From assembly GCF_002088945.1 (NCBI RefSeq), contig NZ_NCSU01000003.1, forward strand, positions 103,863-167,862: DNA of 64,000 nt, given 5' to 3'. Below, in pieces: positions 8,070 to 15,050 of this stretch. The notes under the pieces are model-generated. The model saw only the letters and a list, made by a program, of their open reading frames with translations. It ran no database searches and was not told where the DNA came from. The first letter of the stretch is position 1, and the number at the start of each line of letters is the position of its first letter. The DNA comes from Henriciella pelagia. GTDB lineage: Bacteria; Pseudomonadota; Alphaproteobacteria; Caulobacterales; Hyphomonadaceae. The translations under genes and the position numbers were made by a program.

Positions 8070-8672
8070 ATGACATTCGAGCTCAGAACCCATACTGCCG
8101 ATGGCGACGCAATTGTCCTGCGTCCGCTTGTCGATGCCGATGCGCCTGCGCTTCAGAAGGCGATTGACAGTTTTTCCAATCGCTCGCGCTATCTGCGCTT
8201 CTTCAATGGTGCGCCGAGTGTGCCGCCGGCCGTCATGCGCAGGCTCACCGAAGTCGATGGTATCTTACACCTTGCCTGGGCGGCGGTGGATGAAAAAACC
8301 GGAGACATTGTCGGTGCGGTGCATGCGATGCGGGATGAGGCGACAGACGAGATCGGCGAGTTTGCCCTCGGTCTTATCGATAACTGGCAGGGCAAGGGCA
8401 TTGCGCGGCTGCTGATTGCACTGCTGGCGAGCGAAGCGATGTCCAAGGGCATGACCGGCTTCAATGCGAATGTCCTGTGGGAAAACCGGAAAGGCCGTGC
8501 GCTGATGGCGGCGCTGGGCGCGCGTTCGCTCGGTTCGCAATCGGGTGTCATCCAGTACCGGATCGGGCTTGACGAGGTGCTTGGCCTCTTCGGAGACCGC
8601 GCGCAGGACGCGGCCCTGCAGTCGATCATGCCGGCTATCCATTCCGGCGCGGTGCAGGCGGCCGCCGCCTAG
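8070..8672 (+). CDS. GNAT family N-acetyltransferase
   Basis: A 200-residue acetyltransferase fold. The N-terminus has the typical IVLRPLVDADAPALQKAI. The acetyl-CoA loop is DNWQGKGIARLLIALLASEA (Q/R-x-x-G-x-G/A) near residue 110, followed by VLWENRKGRALMAALG. Such proteins transfer acetyl groups to small molecules, tRNA or protein amines; the acceptor is unknown. Its stop codon overlaps that of a second GNAT gene on the other strand by four bases (8669-8672). Confidence 0.88.
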   Translation: MTFELRTHTADGDAIVLRPLVDADAPALQKAIDSFSNRSRYLRFFNGAPSVPPAVMRRLTEVDGILHLAWAAVDEKTGDIVGAVHAMRDEATDEIGEFALGLIDNWQGKGIARLLIALLASEAMSKGMTGFNANVLWENRKGRALMAALGARSLGSQSGVIQYRIGLDEVLGLFGDRAQDAALQSIMPAIHSGAVQAAAA

Positions 8673-9163
8673 AGCCGGCGCACGAAGAACTGCACCGCAT
8701 AGCCCGGCCTGTAGCGCTGGCCACCGACCGGCCAGAAGCCGAGCCGCTCATGAAAACGACGCGAGCCCGGATTGGGCGGGTCGTCATTGATCTCGCAGCT
8801 TACGACATTGCGGTCCGCGAACCGCTCGAAGACGGCTGAATAGAGCTGCACGCCGAGCCCCTGGCCGCGCGCAGCCTCGCCAATCGCGATCCGGTCGACA
8901 TAGATCATGTCCGGCGTCCCGCTCTCTTCCATCCAGCTCTCCAGCCAGCGCAGATTGTCGCTCGGATAGGCCATCTCGCCAGGCTCGATGAGGTTGATAA
9001 AGCCGAGCGGCTTGTCCGTGCTGTCGGCCGCGACGAGACAGGTGCCCAGGGCAATCAGCCGGTCGAGGCTCGTTTCGCTCTCGGCGCTGACATTGGGCAC
9101 GCTCTCGGCATTGATGGCGAAGAGGGCAGGAAGGTCTGCGGGTGTGTAGGCGCGGATGGGCAT
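8669..9163 (-). CDS. GNAT family N-acetyltransferase
   Basis: 164 residues from an ATG at 9163, preferred over an upstream start because the GNAT fold begins directly with MPIRAYTPADLPALFAIN. The acetyl-CoA binding loop IGEAARGQGLGVQLYSAVFERF and the acceptor-side NPGSRRFHERLGFWPV are clear. The middle DMIYVDRIAIG matches the COG3818-type predicted acetyltransferases. The substrate is unknown. It converges on the preceding GNAT gene with a four-base stop/stop overlap. Confidence 0.87.
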   Translation of the reverse strand: MPIRAYTPADLPALFAINAESVPNVSAESETSLDRLIALGTCLVAADSTDKPLGFINLIEPGEMAYPSDNLRWLESWMEESGTPDMIYVDRIAIGEAARGQGLGVQLYSAVFERFADRNVVSCEINDDPPNPGSRRFHERLGFWPVGGQRYRPGYAVQFFVRRL

Positions 9164-9199
9164 GGACGGTGAGGTGGCGGCAAAGCGCCCGGGCGTCAA

Positions 9200-9528
9200 T
9201 GCGGTATCTCTTCTCCGGGCGGCCTCACCGCGGGCCCGGAGGGGACGATGGCCGCAGACATCATCCTCATCCGCCCGTCAGTGGTTCGACTTCGCTCACC
9301 ATGTCGGGCTTTTTCTGCCTTTGCATCAGGCCGACATGGTGAGTGTCCTTTGACAGGCTCAGGATGAGGATCGAACCATGAGGCCGTTTGCACACCCTCA
9401 TCTCTTTCCCGGTTAATCCTGAGCTTGTCGATGGCAGGAGAGTCGGGGTGGGACGATCCCCAGCACGTGCGCCCGCAGTGTCAGGGACATGCGGCGGCAA
9501 AAGCTGATTTCGGGGAGGTGAGGCGGCG
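9200..9528. other. Intergenic stretch with dispersed repeat, no gene seen
   Basis: About 330 bp with no convincing reading frame on either strand. It holds one copy of the dispersed TTCGACTTCGCTCACCATG repeat (9283-9376) and a short related block AATCCTGAGCTTGTCGAT at about 9415. Nothing else is recognisable. Confidence 0.6.
9283..9376. repeat. Dispersed intergenic palindromic repeat, copy 1
   Basis: Starts GGTTCGACTTCGCTCACCATG TCGG and is followed by the inverted partner CCGACATGGTGAG at 9331-9343, then TTTGACAGGCTCAGGATGAGG and ATCGAACC. The same words recur at 10449-10517 and 41748-41833. This marks a genome-wide intergenic repeat family that can fold into a long hairpin. Confidence 0.8.
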
Positions 9529-9897
9529 CTAGCCGGGCTCGAGCAAAGCTGGAGCTGAAGCCGGCGCTTCAGGACGCGGGGTGAGGGTGAGGCCGGCAAA
9601 TAGGTCGGCGCAGACGGGCGCGAGGCCTGCCATGCCTTCGTCGGGCGCGAGCCTCGTCCATGGTGCGCGCGGGGCAAGATCGGTCCAGTCTGCCGGGGCC
9701 GGTGCGTCGCCAGCTTCCTGCAGCCGGATCACGATGCGGCCCTGCGGCGTCACGCCGACGCCAAGCACGCCGACAGGGTTCGCGGCGCGATAGGCGCGGT
9801 AATAGCGCTCAAAGGCGGCAACCTCCCAGAAGAAGATCGGCCAGTACCAGAGCGGCAGCCGGGTCAGTATGTCCAGGATCCAGGCGCGGGTGAGCAT
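9529..9897 (-). CDS. Hypothetical protein, small, aromatic-rich N-terminus
   Basis: A 122-residue protein that I do not recognise. It begins MLTRAWILDILTRLPLWYWPIFFWEVAAFERYY, which could form one short amphipathic or membrane-associated helix. A strand-rich stretch follows (VGVLGVGVTPQGRIVIRL), then a Pro/Ala-rich C-terminus. Codon use matches its neighbours, which supports a real gene. No neighbour suggests a role. Confidence 0.6.
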   Translation of the reverse strand: MLTRAWILDILTRLPLWYWPIFFWEVAAFERYYRAYRAANPVGVLGVGVTPQGRIVIRLQEAGDAPAPADWTDLAPRAPWTRLAPDEGMAGLAPVCADLFAGLTLTPRPEAPASAPALLEPG

Positions 9898-10013
9898 GGC
9901 GAGACTTATAGCCGGTGGCGAAGGGGGGCGGATATTTTTGGTGTGAGCGGCGTCTATGGACCGTCCAGAAACCGTCCAGATCCCGTGCAGAACCCGGATC
10001 AGGGGCGAGGCCC

Positions 10014-10148
10014 CTAAAGCTCGCCCGGTTCCTTGCCGGCCTTGTGCCAGAGCCAGAAGAACAGGCCCATTGTGAGCCCGACCAGCACTGTGAACCCGAT
10101 CAGGGCCAGTACAGCCAGCGCGTCAACTGTCAGCTTGGCGATATCCAT
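10014..10148 (-). CDS. Small single-pass membrane protein
   Basis: A 44-residue peptide, MDIAKLTVDALAVLALIG..., with one transmembrane helix and a C-terminal WLWHKAGKEPGEL. The ATG at 10148 is preferred to the ATG two codons upstream because GGGAG (10156-10160) is then at a normal distance. It is a real-looking but uncharacterised small membrane protein. Downstream is the convergent-facing hypothetical gene, and the tRNA-like structure lies about 170 bp upstream. Confidence 0.55.
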   Translation of the reverse strand: MDIAKLTVDALAVLALIGFTVLVGLTMGLFFWLWHKAGKEPGEL

Positions 10149-10318
10149 GTGCATCTCCCTTGTCGTCTGTCTTTCCGGGAAGACTGCGCCTTTGGGCGGG
10201 CGAGGGGAATCAGGGAGATTGCGTACTTCGCAGCCGGTTTGCGTCAGCAAATCAATCGATCCAGTGGGGCGATTGAAGGGGTAGAAGGCCACGGTAGTGG
10301 CTCTTTGTCCCGGCAAAC

Positions 10319-10409
10319 TGGACGGCCGCCGGGGAATCGAACCCCATTGCCCTGCCACTCCACCTTGGAAAGGGACCGCGTTTGCAGCGCGGCATGGAGG
10401 CGGCGGCCG
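10319..10409 (-). tRNA. tRNA-Cys(GCA)-like gene with abnormal cloverleaf
   Basis: Seen on the minus strand: an eight-base acceptor arm (10409-10402) perfectly complementary to 10330-10323, then U73 and an encoded CCA (10321-10319). A four-pair T stem GGGG/CCCC holds the canonical T loop TTCGATT (10345-10331). A five-pair anticodon stem CCGCG/CGCGG holds the loop CTGCAAA, giving anticodon GCA. U73 and GCA are cysteine identity elements. Oddities: only nine bases lie where the D arm should be, and about 30 bases lie between the anticodon and T arms. The 8/4 layout recalls the minor tRNAs described as having novel cloverleaf structures. It could equally be a decayed or regulatory tRNA-like RNA. 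Confidence 0.45.
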
Positions 10410-10448
10410 TTATGGTTTTGTGATCGCGCAAGGTGCCAGCGCCTTCGT

Positions 10449-10517
10449 GGTTCGACTTCGCTCACCATGAAGGCTTCGAAACGTCTCAACAGGCTTCATG
10501 GTGAGCGAAGTCGAACC
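10449..10517. repeat. Dispersed palindromic repeat, copy 2 (24-bp perfect arms)
   Basis: Arms 10449-10472 and 10494-10517 are perfect 24-base inverted repeats (GGTTCGACTTCGCTCACCAT... and its complement) around a 21-base loop. It is the cleanest member of the family also present at 9283 and 41748. It lies between the tRNA-like gene and the GIY-YIG nuclease gene. Confidence 0.9.
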
Positions 10518-10570
10518 ATGCGGCCGTGCAAGCCAATGCTAGCGATCAGTTTGTAAGGGTTGAAGACAAT

Positions 10571-10696
10571 ATGGCTCGGCGCGCGGGCGGACGGCCAGCG
10601 CGTCAGGGGGCTCGGCGAAACCACAGAGCGTCCTATCGATCAGGGGGCGGGGAGATGGTTTACGACAAGCTGGTCTTCAACCTCAAGGTGGCCTAG
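10571..10696 (+). CDS. Short basic ORF upstream of the GIY-YIG gene (doubtful)
   Basis: A 41-codon frame: MARRAGGRPARQGARRNH, a Gly/Ser linker, then MVYDKLVFNLKVA. The start resembles the Arg/Gly-rich N-terminus of trimethylamine-methyltransferase family proteins, but the rest does not. There is no good ribosome site for the first ATG, while an internal ATG at 10655 follows GGGGCGGGGAG. It may be a remnant of a deleted gene or chance. Confidence 0.2.
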   Translation: MARRAGGRPARQGARRNHRASYRSGGGEMVYDKLVFNLKVA

Positions 10697-10727
10697 AACA
10701 GAGAGGCTTGTCAGGGGGGAGGGGCAG

Positions 10728-11030
10728 TTGGCGCAATACGATTTCATTGCGACGTACCTTCTGGCCAACCGGAAGAACGGTACGCTCTATGTTGGCTCGA
10801 CGTCCGATCTCATCACGCGCATGGGCCAGCACAGGAGCGGCGCGGGCTCACACTTTACCGGCAAGTATGGTGTCGCCCGGCTCGTCTGGTTTGAGCGTTT
10901 TCCGGAGATGGAACCGGCTCTGAGAGCCGAGCGCCGGATGAAGGAATGGAAGCGCCAGTGGAAGATCGATCTGATCGAGAAGGGCAATCCGGACTGGGAT
11001 GACCTGACGATGTCGCTGACGCCGTATTGA
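10728..11030 (+). CDS. Stand-alone GIY-YIG nuclease domain protein
   Basis: 100 residues. The start is taken as TTG at 10728 because a very strong G-rich ribosome site (10714-10724) lies just before it and the fold begins there. The core YDFIATYLLANRKNGTLYVG gives the two GIY-YIG half-motifs, followed by TSDLITRMGQHR with the conserved Arg and the later WFERFPEMEPALRAE with the metal-binding Glu. Family: the single-domain COG2827 group of GIY-YIG endonucleases. Members including the Ssn nucleases of Neisseria cut single-stranded DNA at repeated genomic sites. Several large palindromes flank the gene on both sides; a link to them is my inference. Confidence 0.87.
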   Translation: MAQYDFIATYLLANRKNGTLYVGSTSDLITRMGQHRSGAGSHFTGKYGVARLVWFERFPEMEPALRAERRMKEWKRQWKIDLIEKGNPDWDDLTMSLTPY

Positions 11031-11073
11031 GGCGCGGTTGCCGTTTGCCCTTCCATGCTGATGAGGGCGCCTC

Positions 11074-11312
11074 ACCGCGGCTTGACCGCGGTGCCCATCT
11101 CCTGAGGCTGCAGAGATTGGACAATTCCGGTTTGCGCCTCCCCGCGACTTGCCTGCCCCGGCGAAGGCCGGGGATCGCGGGGGCCATCATCAGGGGGTTC
11201 GGCAAGCGCGGCGGTTCTGGATTGGCGCGCCTTGGCGGTGAGGCTCGCCTGTCTCATCGCCCCGGAGTCTGCTTCAAGCGCAGGAGATGGACCCCGTGGT
11301 CAAGCCACGGGG
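11074..11312. repeat. Composite REP/BIME-like element, copy 1
   Basis: Two inverted copies of one palindromic unit. The first is ACCGCGG CTTGA CCGCGGT (11074-11092) followed by GCCCATCTCCTG. The second, opposite orientation, is CAGGAGATGG then CCCCGTGG TCAAG CCACGGGG (11281-11312). The same pair recurs at 26418-26507. The stretch between them holds no convincing gene. Confidence 0.75.
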
Positions 11313-11351
11313 AGGCGCGAGAATGGCGCGGCTGGTGCGGTGTCCGATCCG

Positions 11352-11408
11352 CTTTTTCCAGTCAAGGGCGCTTCGCGTCCGAAGGATTACACCCTTGACT
11401 GGAAAAAG
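11352..11408. repeat. Large nested hairpin
   Basis: Perfect 17-base arms (11352-11368 CTTTTTCCAGTCAAGGG and its complement 11392-11408) enclose a second small hairpin, CTTCG CGTC CGAAG (11371-11384). It is not followed by a terminator-like T run in a useful place for the upstream gene. Function unknown. Confidence 0.8.
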
Positions 11409-11430
11409 AAGATCGAAACAGGCTGGCTAT

Positions 11431-11459
11431 GGCCGAATGGCAGGGTCTGCCATTCGGCC
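11431..11459. repeat. 13-bp perfect hairpin with 3-base loop
   Basis: GGCCGAATGGCAG, GGT, then the exact complement. It lies 22 bp after the nested hairpin and 34 bp before the stop of the AT-richer membrane gene. No T run follows on either strand, so a simple terminator role is unlikely. Confidence 0.8.
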
Positions 11460-11492
11460 TGAAATCTACACCACTCGCGACGTTTCATAGGG

Positions 11493-12293
11493 TTAATTGA
11501 TAACTGACAGTACCCAGCCCACTGCTGCCCGTGCAGAACAATAAACAGCTATCAGCCCAAAAATGGCAGTCGGAATAATTCTAGTGAGATCAGTTAGTAG
11601 TTCCGTCTTCCAGAAAAGGCTCAGCTTTTGCTCTCTTGATGACGTTGTCTCTTGTAGCTTGGCGATAGCCTCATTTAGCTGAGATTCAGCGCTGAGCTTG
11701 CTGTTGTAGAGGGACTCTTTTCGAGCCCGCAGTTCTAGCTCTGCTTTTTTGAGGGCAGAGTTCAAATCATCTGAAGCGTCTATGCCCAATTTCGTCGCCA
11801 AACGCTCGCGACCGGCGATCTGCTCTATAGCAGCCTTCGAACCAGCCGATAGTTCAAAATATTCGTGCCGTAGTTTTTGAAGTTCATTGTCGCGCTCCTC
11901 AGCCAGCAACATGTCAGCGTCGATCTGTTGGCGCTCCCGACCGAGATTTGAGATGGTGTCGGCTTCGTCTCTTAAGTCCGCGACTCTCAGTCGAGAAAAG
12001 GTCTCTCTGATGTATTCGTCATAGTTCGAAACAAAGGCGGGAACCTGAAGCAAGCAGTAGAAGAAAACAAACGACGTAGCAGCAAACATCGTGATTGATA
12101 CGTGATCGTCGGTTAGTAGAGATAGATCCAGCGGGCCAAAAGTATCCAAAAGACTAACTTGATCTGCTTTGAACAAAAGAGCGATAGCGCAAAACGAGAC
12201 CACCCACTTTCTTTGAGAAATTAAGCGTCGTCGATTGAACTTATCGCGAACGACAATTTCGTCTTCTGACAGAAATTGCTCGAACCAGCGCAT
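11493..12293 (-). CDS. Membrane/coiled-coil protein of unknown function, likely acquired
   Basis: A 266-residue protein that I do not recognise. It has two N-terminal transmembrane helices (WVVSFCAIALLF near 30 and SITMFAATSFVFFYCLLQVP near 67) and a long charged coiled coil from about 95 to 225 (DLRDEADTISNLGRERQQIDADM...). A third C-terminal helix is IIPTAIFGLIAVYCSARAAVGWVL. Its bases and codons are visibly AT-richer than every neighbour, pointing to recent transfer. It begins 3 bp after the argG stop codon, as if inserted at the end of that gene, and is followed by palindromic elements. It may be a phage-defence or stress gene, but nothing in the sequence proves it. Confidence 0.7.
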   Translation of the reverse strand: MRWFEQFLSEDEIVVRDKFNRRRLISQRKWVVSFCAIALLFKADQVSLLDTFGPLDLSLLTDDHVSITMFAATSFVFFYCLLQVPAFVSNYDEYIRETFSRLRVADLRDEADTISNLGRERQQIDADMLLAEERDNELQKLRHEYFELSAGSKAAIEQIAGRERLATKLGIDASDDLNSALKKAELELRARKESLYNSKLSAESQLNEAIAKLQETTSSREQKLSLFWKTELLTDLTRIIPTAIFGLIAVYCSARAAVGWVLSVIN

Positions 12294-12296
12294 TTC

Positions 12297-13538
12297 CTAA
12301 TTCCGCCCTGCTTCCTTGTCCCGCCCGGCCAGCAGCCTCAATCTCAGTGCGTTGAGCTTGATGAAGCCTTCGGCGTCTTTCTGGTCATAGGCGCCGCGGT
12401 CATCCTCGAACGTCACGATCTTTTCGCTGTAGAGCGAGTAGGGCGATGAGCGGCCGACGAGGATGGTGTTGCCCTTGTAGAGCTTGAGGCGAACCTCGCC
12501 GGTGACATAGCGCTGGCTGGCATCGATGGCGGCCTGCAGCATTTCGCGCTCCGGGCTCCACCAGAAGCCATTATAGATGAGCTCGGCATATTTCGGCATC
12601 AGCTCGTCTTTCAGGTGAGCTGCGCCCTTGTCGAGGGCGGCCTGTTCGATGCCGCGATGGGCGGCGAGCAGGATGGTGCCGCCGGGCGTCTCATACATGC
12701 CGCGCGACTTCATGCCGACAAAGCGGTTTTCCAGCAGGTCGAGCCGGCCAATGCCATGCTTGCCGCCAAGCTCGTTGAGTTTTGTGAGCAGGGTAGCGGG
12801 GCTCATCGCTTCATTATTGATGGCGACCGGATCCCCCTTCTCGAACTGGATGGTGATGTATTCCGGCGTGTCGGGTGCCTCTTCCGGCGAGACGGTACGC
12901 TGATAGACAAAGTCCGGCGTCTCGACGGCCGGGTCTTCCAGCGCCTTGCCCTCTGAGCTTGTGTGCAGGAGGTTCGCGTCGACCGAGAAGGGCGCTTCGC
13001 CGCGCTTGTCGGGGGCGACGGGGATGCCGTGCTCCTCGGCGAAGGCGATGAGGTCTGCGCGGCCCTTGAAGTTCCAGTCGCGCCACGGGGCAATGACGCG
13101 AATGTCAGGCTGGAGCGCGTAATAGCCAAGCTCGAAGCGGACCTGGTCATTGCCCTTGCCGGTCGCGCCATGACAGACGGCATCGGCGCCGACGGCCTGA
13201 GCAATCTCGATCTGGCGCTTCGCGATGAGCGGGCGGGCGATGGACGTGCCGAGCAGGTAGACGCCTTCATAGACGGCATTGGCGCGGAACATCGGGAAGA
13301 CATAGTCGCGCACGAAATCCTCGCGCAGATCCTCGATGAAGATGTTCTCCGGCTTGATGCCCATCTTGAGGGCCTTTGCGCGCGCCGGCTCAAGCTCCTC
13401 GCCCTGGCCAAGGTCTGCGGTGAAGGTCACGACCTCACAGCCGAACTCGGTCTGCAGCCATTTCAGGATGATCGATGTGTCGAGCCCCCCGGAATAGGCA
13501 AGGACGACTTTCTTCGGCGGTGTGGTGGGCGTGGCCAT
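12297..13538 (-). CDS. argG: Argininosuccinate synthase
   Basis: A 413-residue ArgG. It joins citrulline and aspartate using ATP to give argininosuccinate, the next to last step of arginine synthesis, in the cytosol. The ATP-binding P-loop [15 protein letters not shown] is at the N-terminus, followed by [18 protein letters not shown], which contacts the substrates, and [15 protein letters not shown]. Length is normal. The ATG at 13538 is chosen because a GGAG lies 12 bases upstream; an ATG at 13556 is also in frame but lacks a ribosome site. It is not next to argH. The AT-rich gene follows after 3 bp. Confidence 0.96.
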   Translation of the reverse strand: MATPTTPPKKVVLAYSGGLDTSIILKWLQTEFGCEVVTFTADLGQGEELEPARAKALKMGIKPENIFIEDLREDFVRDYVFPMFRANAVYEGVYLLGTSIARPLIAKRQIEIAQAVGADAVCHGATGKGNDQVRFELGYYALQPDIRVIAPWRDWNFKGRADLIAFAEEHGIPVAPDKRGEAPFSVDANLLHTSSEGKALEDPAVETPDFVYQRTVSPEEAPDTPEYITIQFEKGDPVAINNEAMSPATLLTKLNELGGKHGIGRLDLLENRFVGMKSRGMYETPGGTILLAAHRGIEQAALDKGAAHLKDELMPKYAELIYNGFWWSPEREMLQAAIDASQRYVTGEVRLKLYKGNTILVGRSSPYSLYSEKIVTFEDDRGAYDQKDAEGFIKLNALRLRLLAGRDKEAGRN

Positions 13539-13758
13539 AGGAATTGCGGGCTCCATCAGAGGGCGGGTATCAGTTGGCGCGCACCATATTCATTGCGCGG
13601 GGCGGGGCAAGCGGGAAAGGGCGCGTCATCATCGTGCGCCCAAAGATTACCTCCCTGTTACCTGAAATCTGCCCCCTCGTCGCCTCATTCGGGGCGCAGC
13701 CTCTCTCACATCCGGGCTCCGAAAGGGTGGGGCTCTGAGGGAGACGAGGAGACCAGAC

Positions 13759-14529
13759 ATGATCCGCAAGACCGCTATTCTATCCATCGCCGCTGCCGCC
13801 GCCACTTTCGGCGCGTGCGCGGCCAATCCGGCGCCAGCGCCAGACCAGACACAGCCAGCCACACTGACCGGGGGCAATGAAGTGCATTCCTACATCCTGC
13901 TTGACCGTACAGGCTCCATGTCCTCGATCTGGGACGAGGCGCTGACCTCCGTGAACGCCTATGCCGCCGCCGTTGGCGAGGCCGAGGAAGGCGAGACCGA
14001 CGATCTTGAAACCTCCGTAACGCTTGCCGTCTTCGATGCCCAGGACGGGCTGCAATATGATGTGCTTCGCAAGGATGTTGAGCCATCCGCATGGACCAAG
14101 GTGACGAGCGACGAGGTCAGCCCCCGCGGGATGACGCCGCTGTTTGATGCCATCGGCCGCATCGTCGCGACCGCTGAAGCCGACAATCCGGAAAAGGCCG
14201 TCATCGTCATCATGACGGACGGGATGGAAAACTCGTCCCGCGAGATCACCAAGGATGGCGCCCGCGCCGCGCTCGACCGGGTCGAGGCAAAGGGCTGGGA
14301 AGTGGTGTTCCTTGGCGCAGAGTTCGCGAAGTTCGACGATGCCGACGCGGTCGGTGTCTCGGCCAGCAAGACCATGGCGATCGGCCAGGGCACGATGCAG
14401 GAATCGATGTCCCGGCTTGCCAAGAAATCACGTTCCTATGGCAAGGGCGAAGAAGCGGAGATCGAGTTCGACGCTGAAGACCGCGCCATCGCCAAGGAAG
14501 ACGCTGTCATCGAACGCAAGGGCAACTGA
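13759..14529 (+). CDS. VWA domain lipoprotein
   Basis: 256 residues with a lipoprotein signal (MIRKTAILSIAAAAATFGAC, modified Cys 20). A von Willebrand factor A domain follows. The metal-site motif is DRTGSMS at residue 49 (D-x-T-x-S type), with GMTPLFDAIG and MTDGMENSS completing the site. The C-terminus is a charged, Lys/Glu-rich extension. Such proteins bind ligands through a divalent metal at the cell surface or periplasm; the partner is unknown. It is followed directly by a strong terminator. It opens the island around the DISM kinase/response-regulator pair, but no shared control is visible for this gene. Confidence 0.88.
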   Translation: MIRKTAILSIAAAAATFGACAANPAPAPDQTQPATLTGGNEVHSYILLDRTGSMSSIWDEALTSVNAYAAAVGEAEEGETDDLETSVTLAVFDAQDGLQYDVLRKDVEPSAWTKVTSDEVSPRGMTPLFDAIGRIVATAEADNPEKAVIVIMTDGMENSSREITKDGARAALDRVEAKGWEVVFLGAEFAKFDDADAVGVSASKTMAIGQGTMQESMSRLAKKSRSYGKGEEAEIEFDAEDRAIAKEDAVIERKGN

Positions 14530-14530
14530 G

Positions 14531-14597
14531 ACGGCTCCTCTTCAGGACGCCCTTGTGCCAACGGCCCCCGCTCGCCCTGAACGAGCGGGGGTTTTGC
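14531..14597 (+). terminator. Rho-independent terminator, block A
   Basis: The stem CCCCGCTCG/CGAGCGGGG with a seven-base loop and GTTTTG tail ends the VWA lipoprotein gene. The whole 67-bp block from ACGGCTCCTCTTCAG onward is closely repeated at 18370-18434. Confidence 0.85.
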
Positions 14598-14607
14598 GTT
14601 TCAGGCC

Positions 14608-14955
14608 TCAGTCGTCGCAGTAGCCGTAGCAGGAATTGCCTTCATAGGACCAGTTTGTGATCCTGCCGGTCTTGTCGTCGGCGGTCATGCGGGTGATGCA
14701 TTCATAGCGCTGGTTGCCGATCCACTCATCCTTGACGCGGTAAGTGTATTCGGTGCGGTTCTGCGGGCGTTTCAGCGTCGATATCGGCCTTGTGTTCTGC
14801 CGGCGCTCATAGTCCATCAGGTCCGCGCCGATCCAGGTGTCCATGATCTCACCATAGTTGAGATAGTTGTCGCAGCCGAGGCCGAGGGTGGAGCAGGCTG
14901 TCATCAGGGTTCCGCCTGCGAGGGCGGCGGCGAATGTGGCGATGCGCTTTGTCAT
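14608..14955 (-). CDS. Small lipoprotein, unknown function
   Basis: 115 residues from the ATG at 14955 (AAGGA ribosome site upstream). The signal MTKRIATFAAALAGGTLMTAC gives a lipidated Cys 21. The mature part starts STLGLGCDNYLNYGEIMDTWIG, has a strand-rich middle (RTEYTYRVKDEWIGNQRYECITRM) and ends with two Cys pairs (SCYGYCDD). It is not a family I can name. A 21-bp palindrome at 15025-15045, shared with the gene at 17693-18220, lies 70 bp upstream, so it is probably co-regulated with it, possibly by the adjacent two-component system. Confidence 0.72.
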   Translation of the reverse strand: MTKRIATFAAALAGGTLMTACSTLGLGCDNYLNYGEIMDTWIGADLMDYERRQNTRPISTLKRPQNRTEYTYRVKDEWIGNQRYECITRMTADDKTGRITNWSYEGNSCYGYCDD

Positions 14956-15024
14956 GGGGTCCGGTCCTTTCAAGATCGTTTGCTGACCATGAAGGGACGC
15001 TATTGCGGGGCCGGGACGCCCGGG

Positions 15025-15045
15025 ATGGGGGAATTCCCCCAATCG
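15025..15045. promoter_or_regulatory. Shared 21-bp palindromic element, site 1
   Basis: ATGGGGGAATTCCCCCAATCG, containing a perfect 16-base dyad TGGGGGAATTCCCCCA. It lies 69 bp upstream of the lipoprotein start at 14955. Nineteen of 21 bases match site 2 at 18300-18320. A role as response-regulator operator is inferred from position. Confidence 0.6.
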
Positions 15046-15050
15046 GGTGC

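Noticed and set aside
10319..10409. Selenocysteine tRNA
   Set aside because: Acceptor/T layout is close, but the anticodon is GCA, not TCA, and the D arm and long ordered variable arm of selC are missing; no selA/selB is present in the window.
11352..11459. Integron attC sites or CRISPR repeats
   Set aside because: The two hairpins have unrelated sequences and no spaced direct repeats, no integrase and no cas genes; attC consensus ends are absent.
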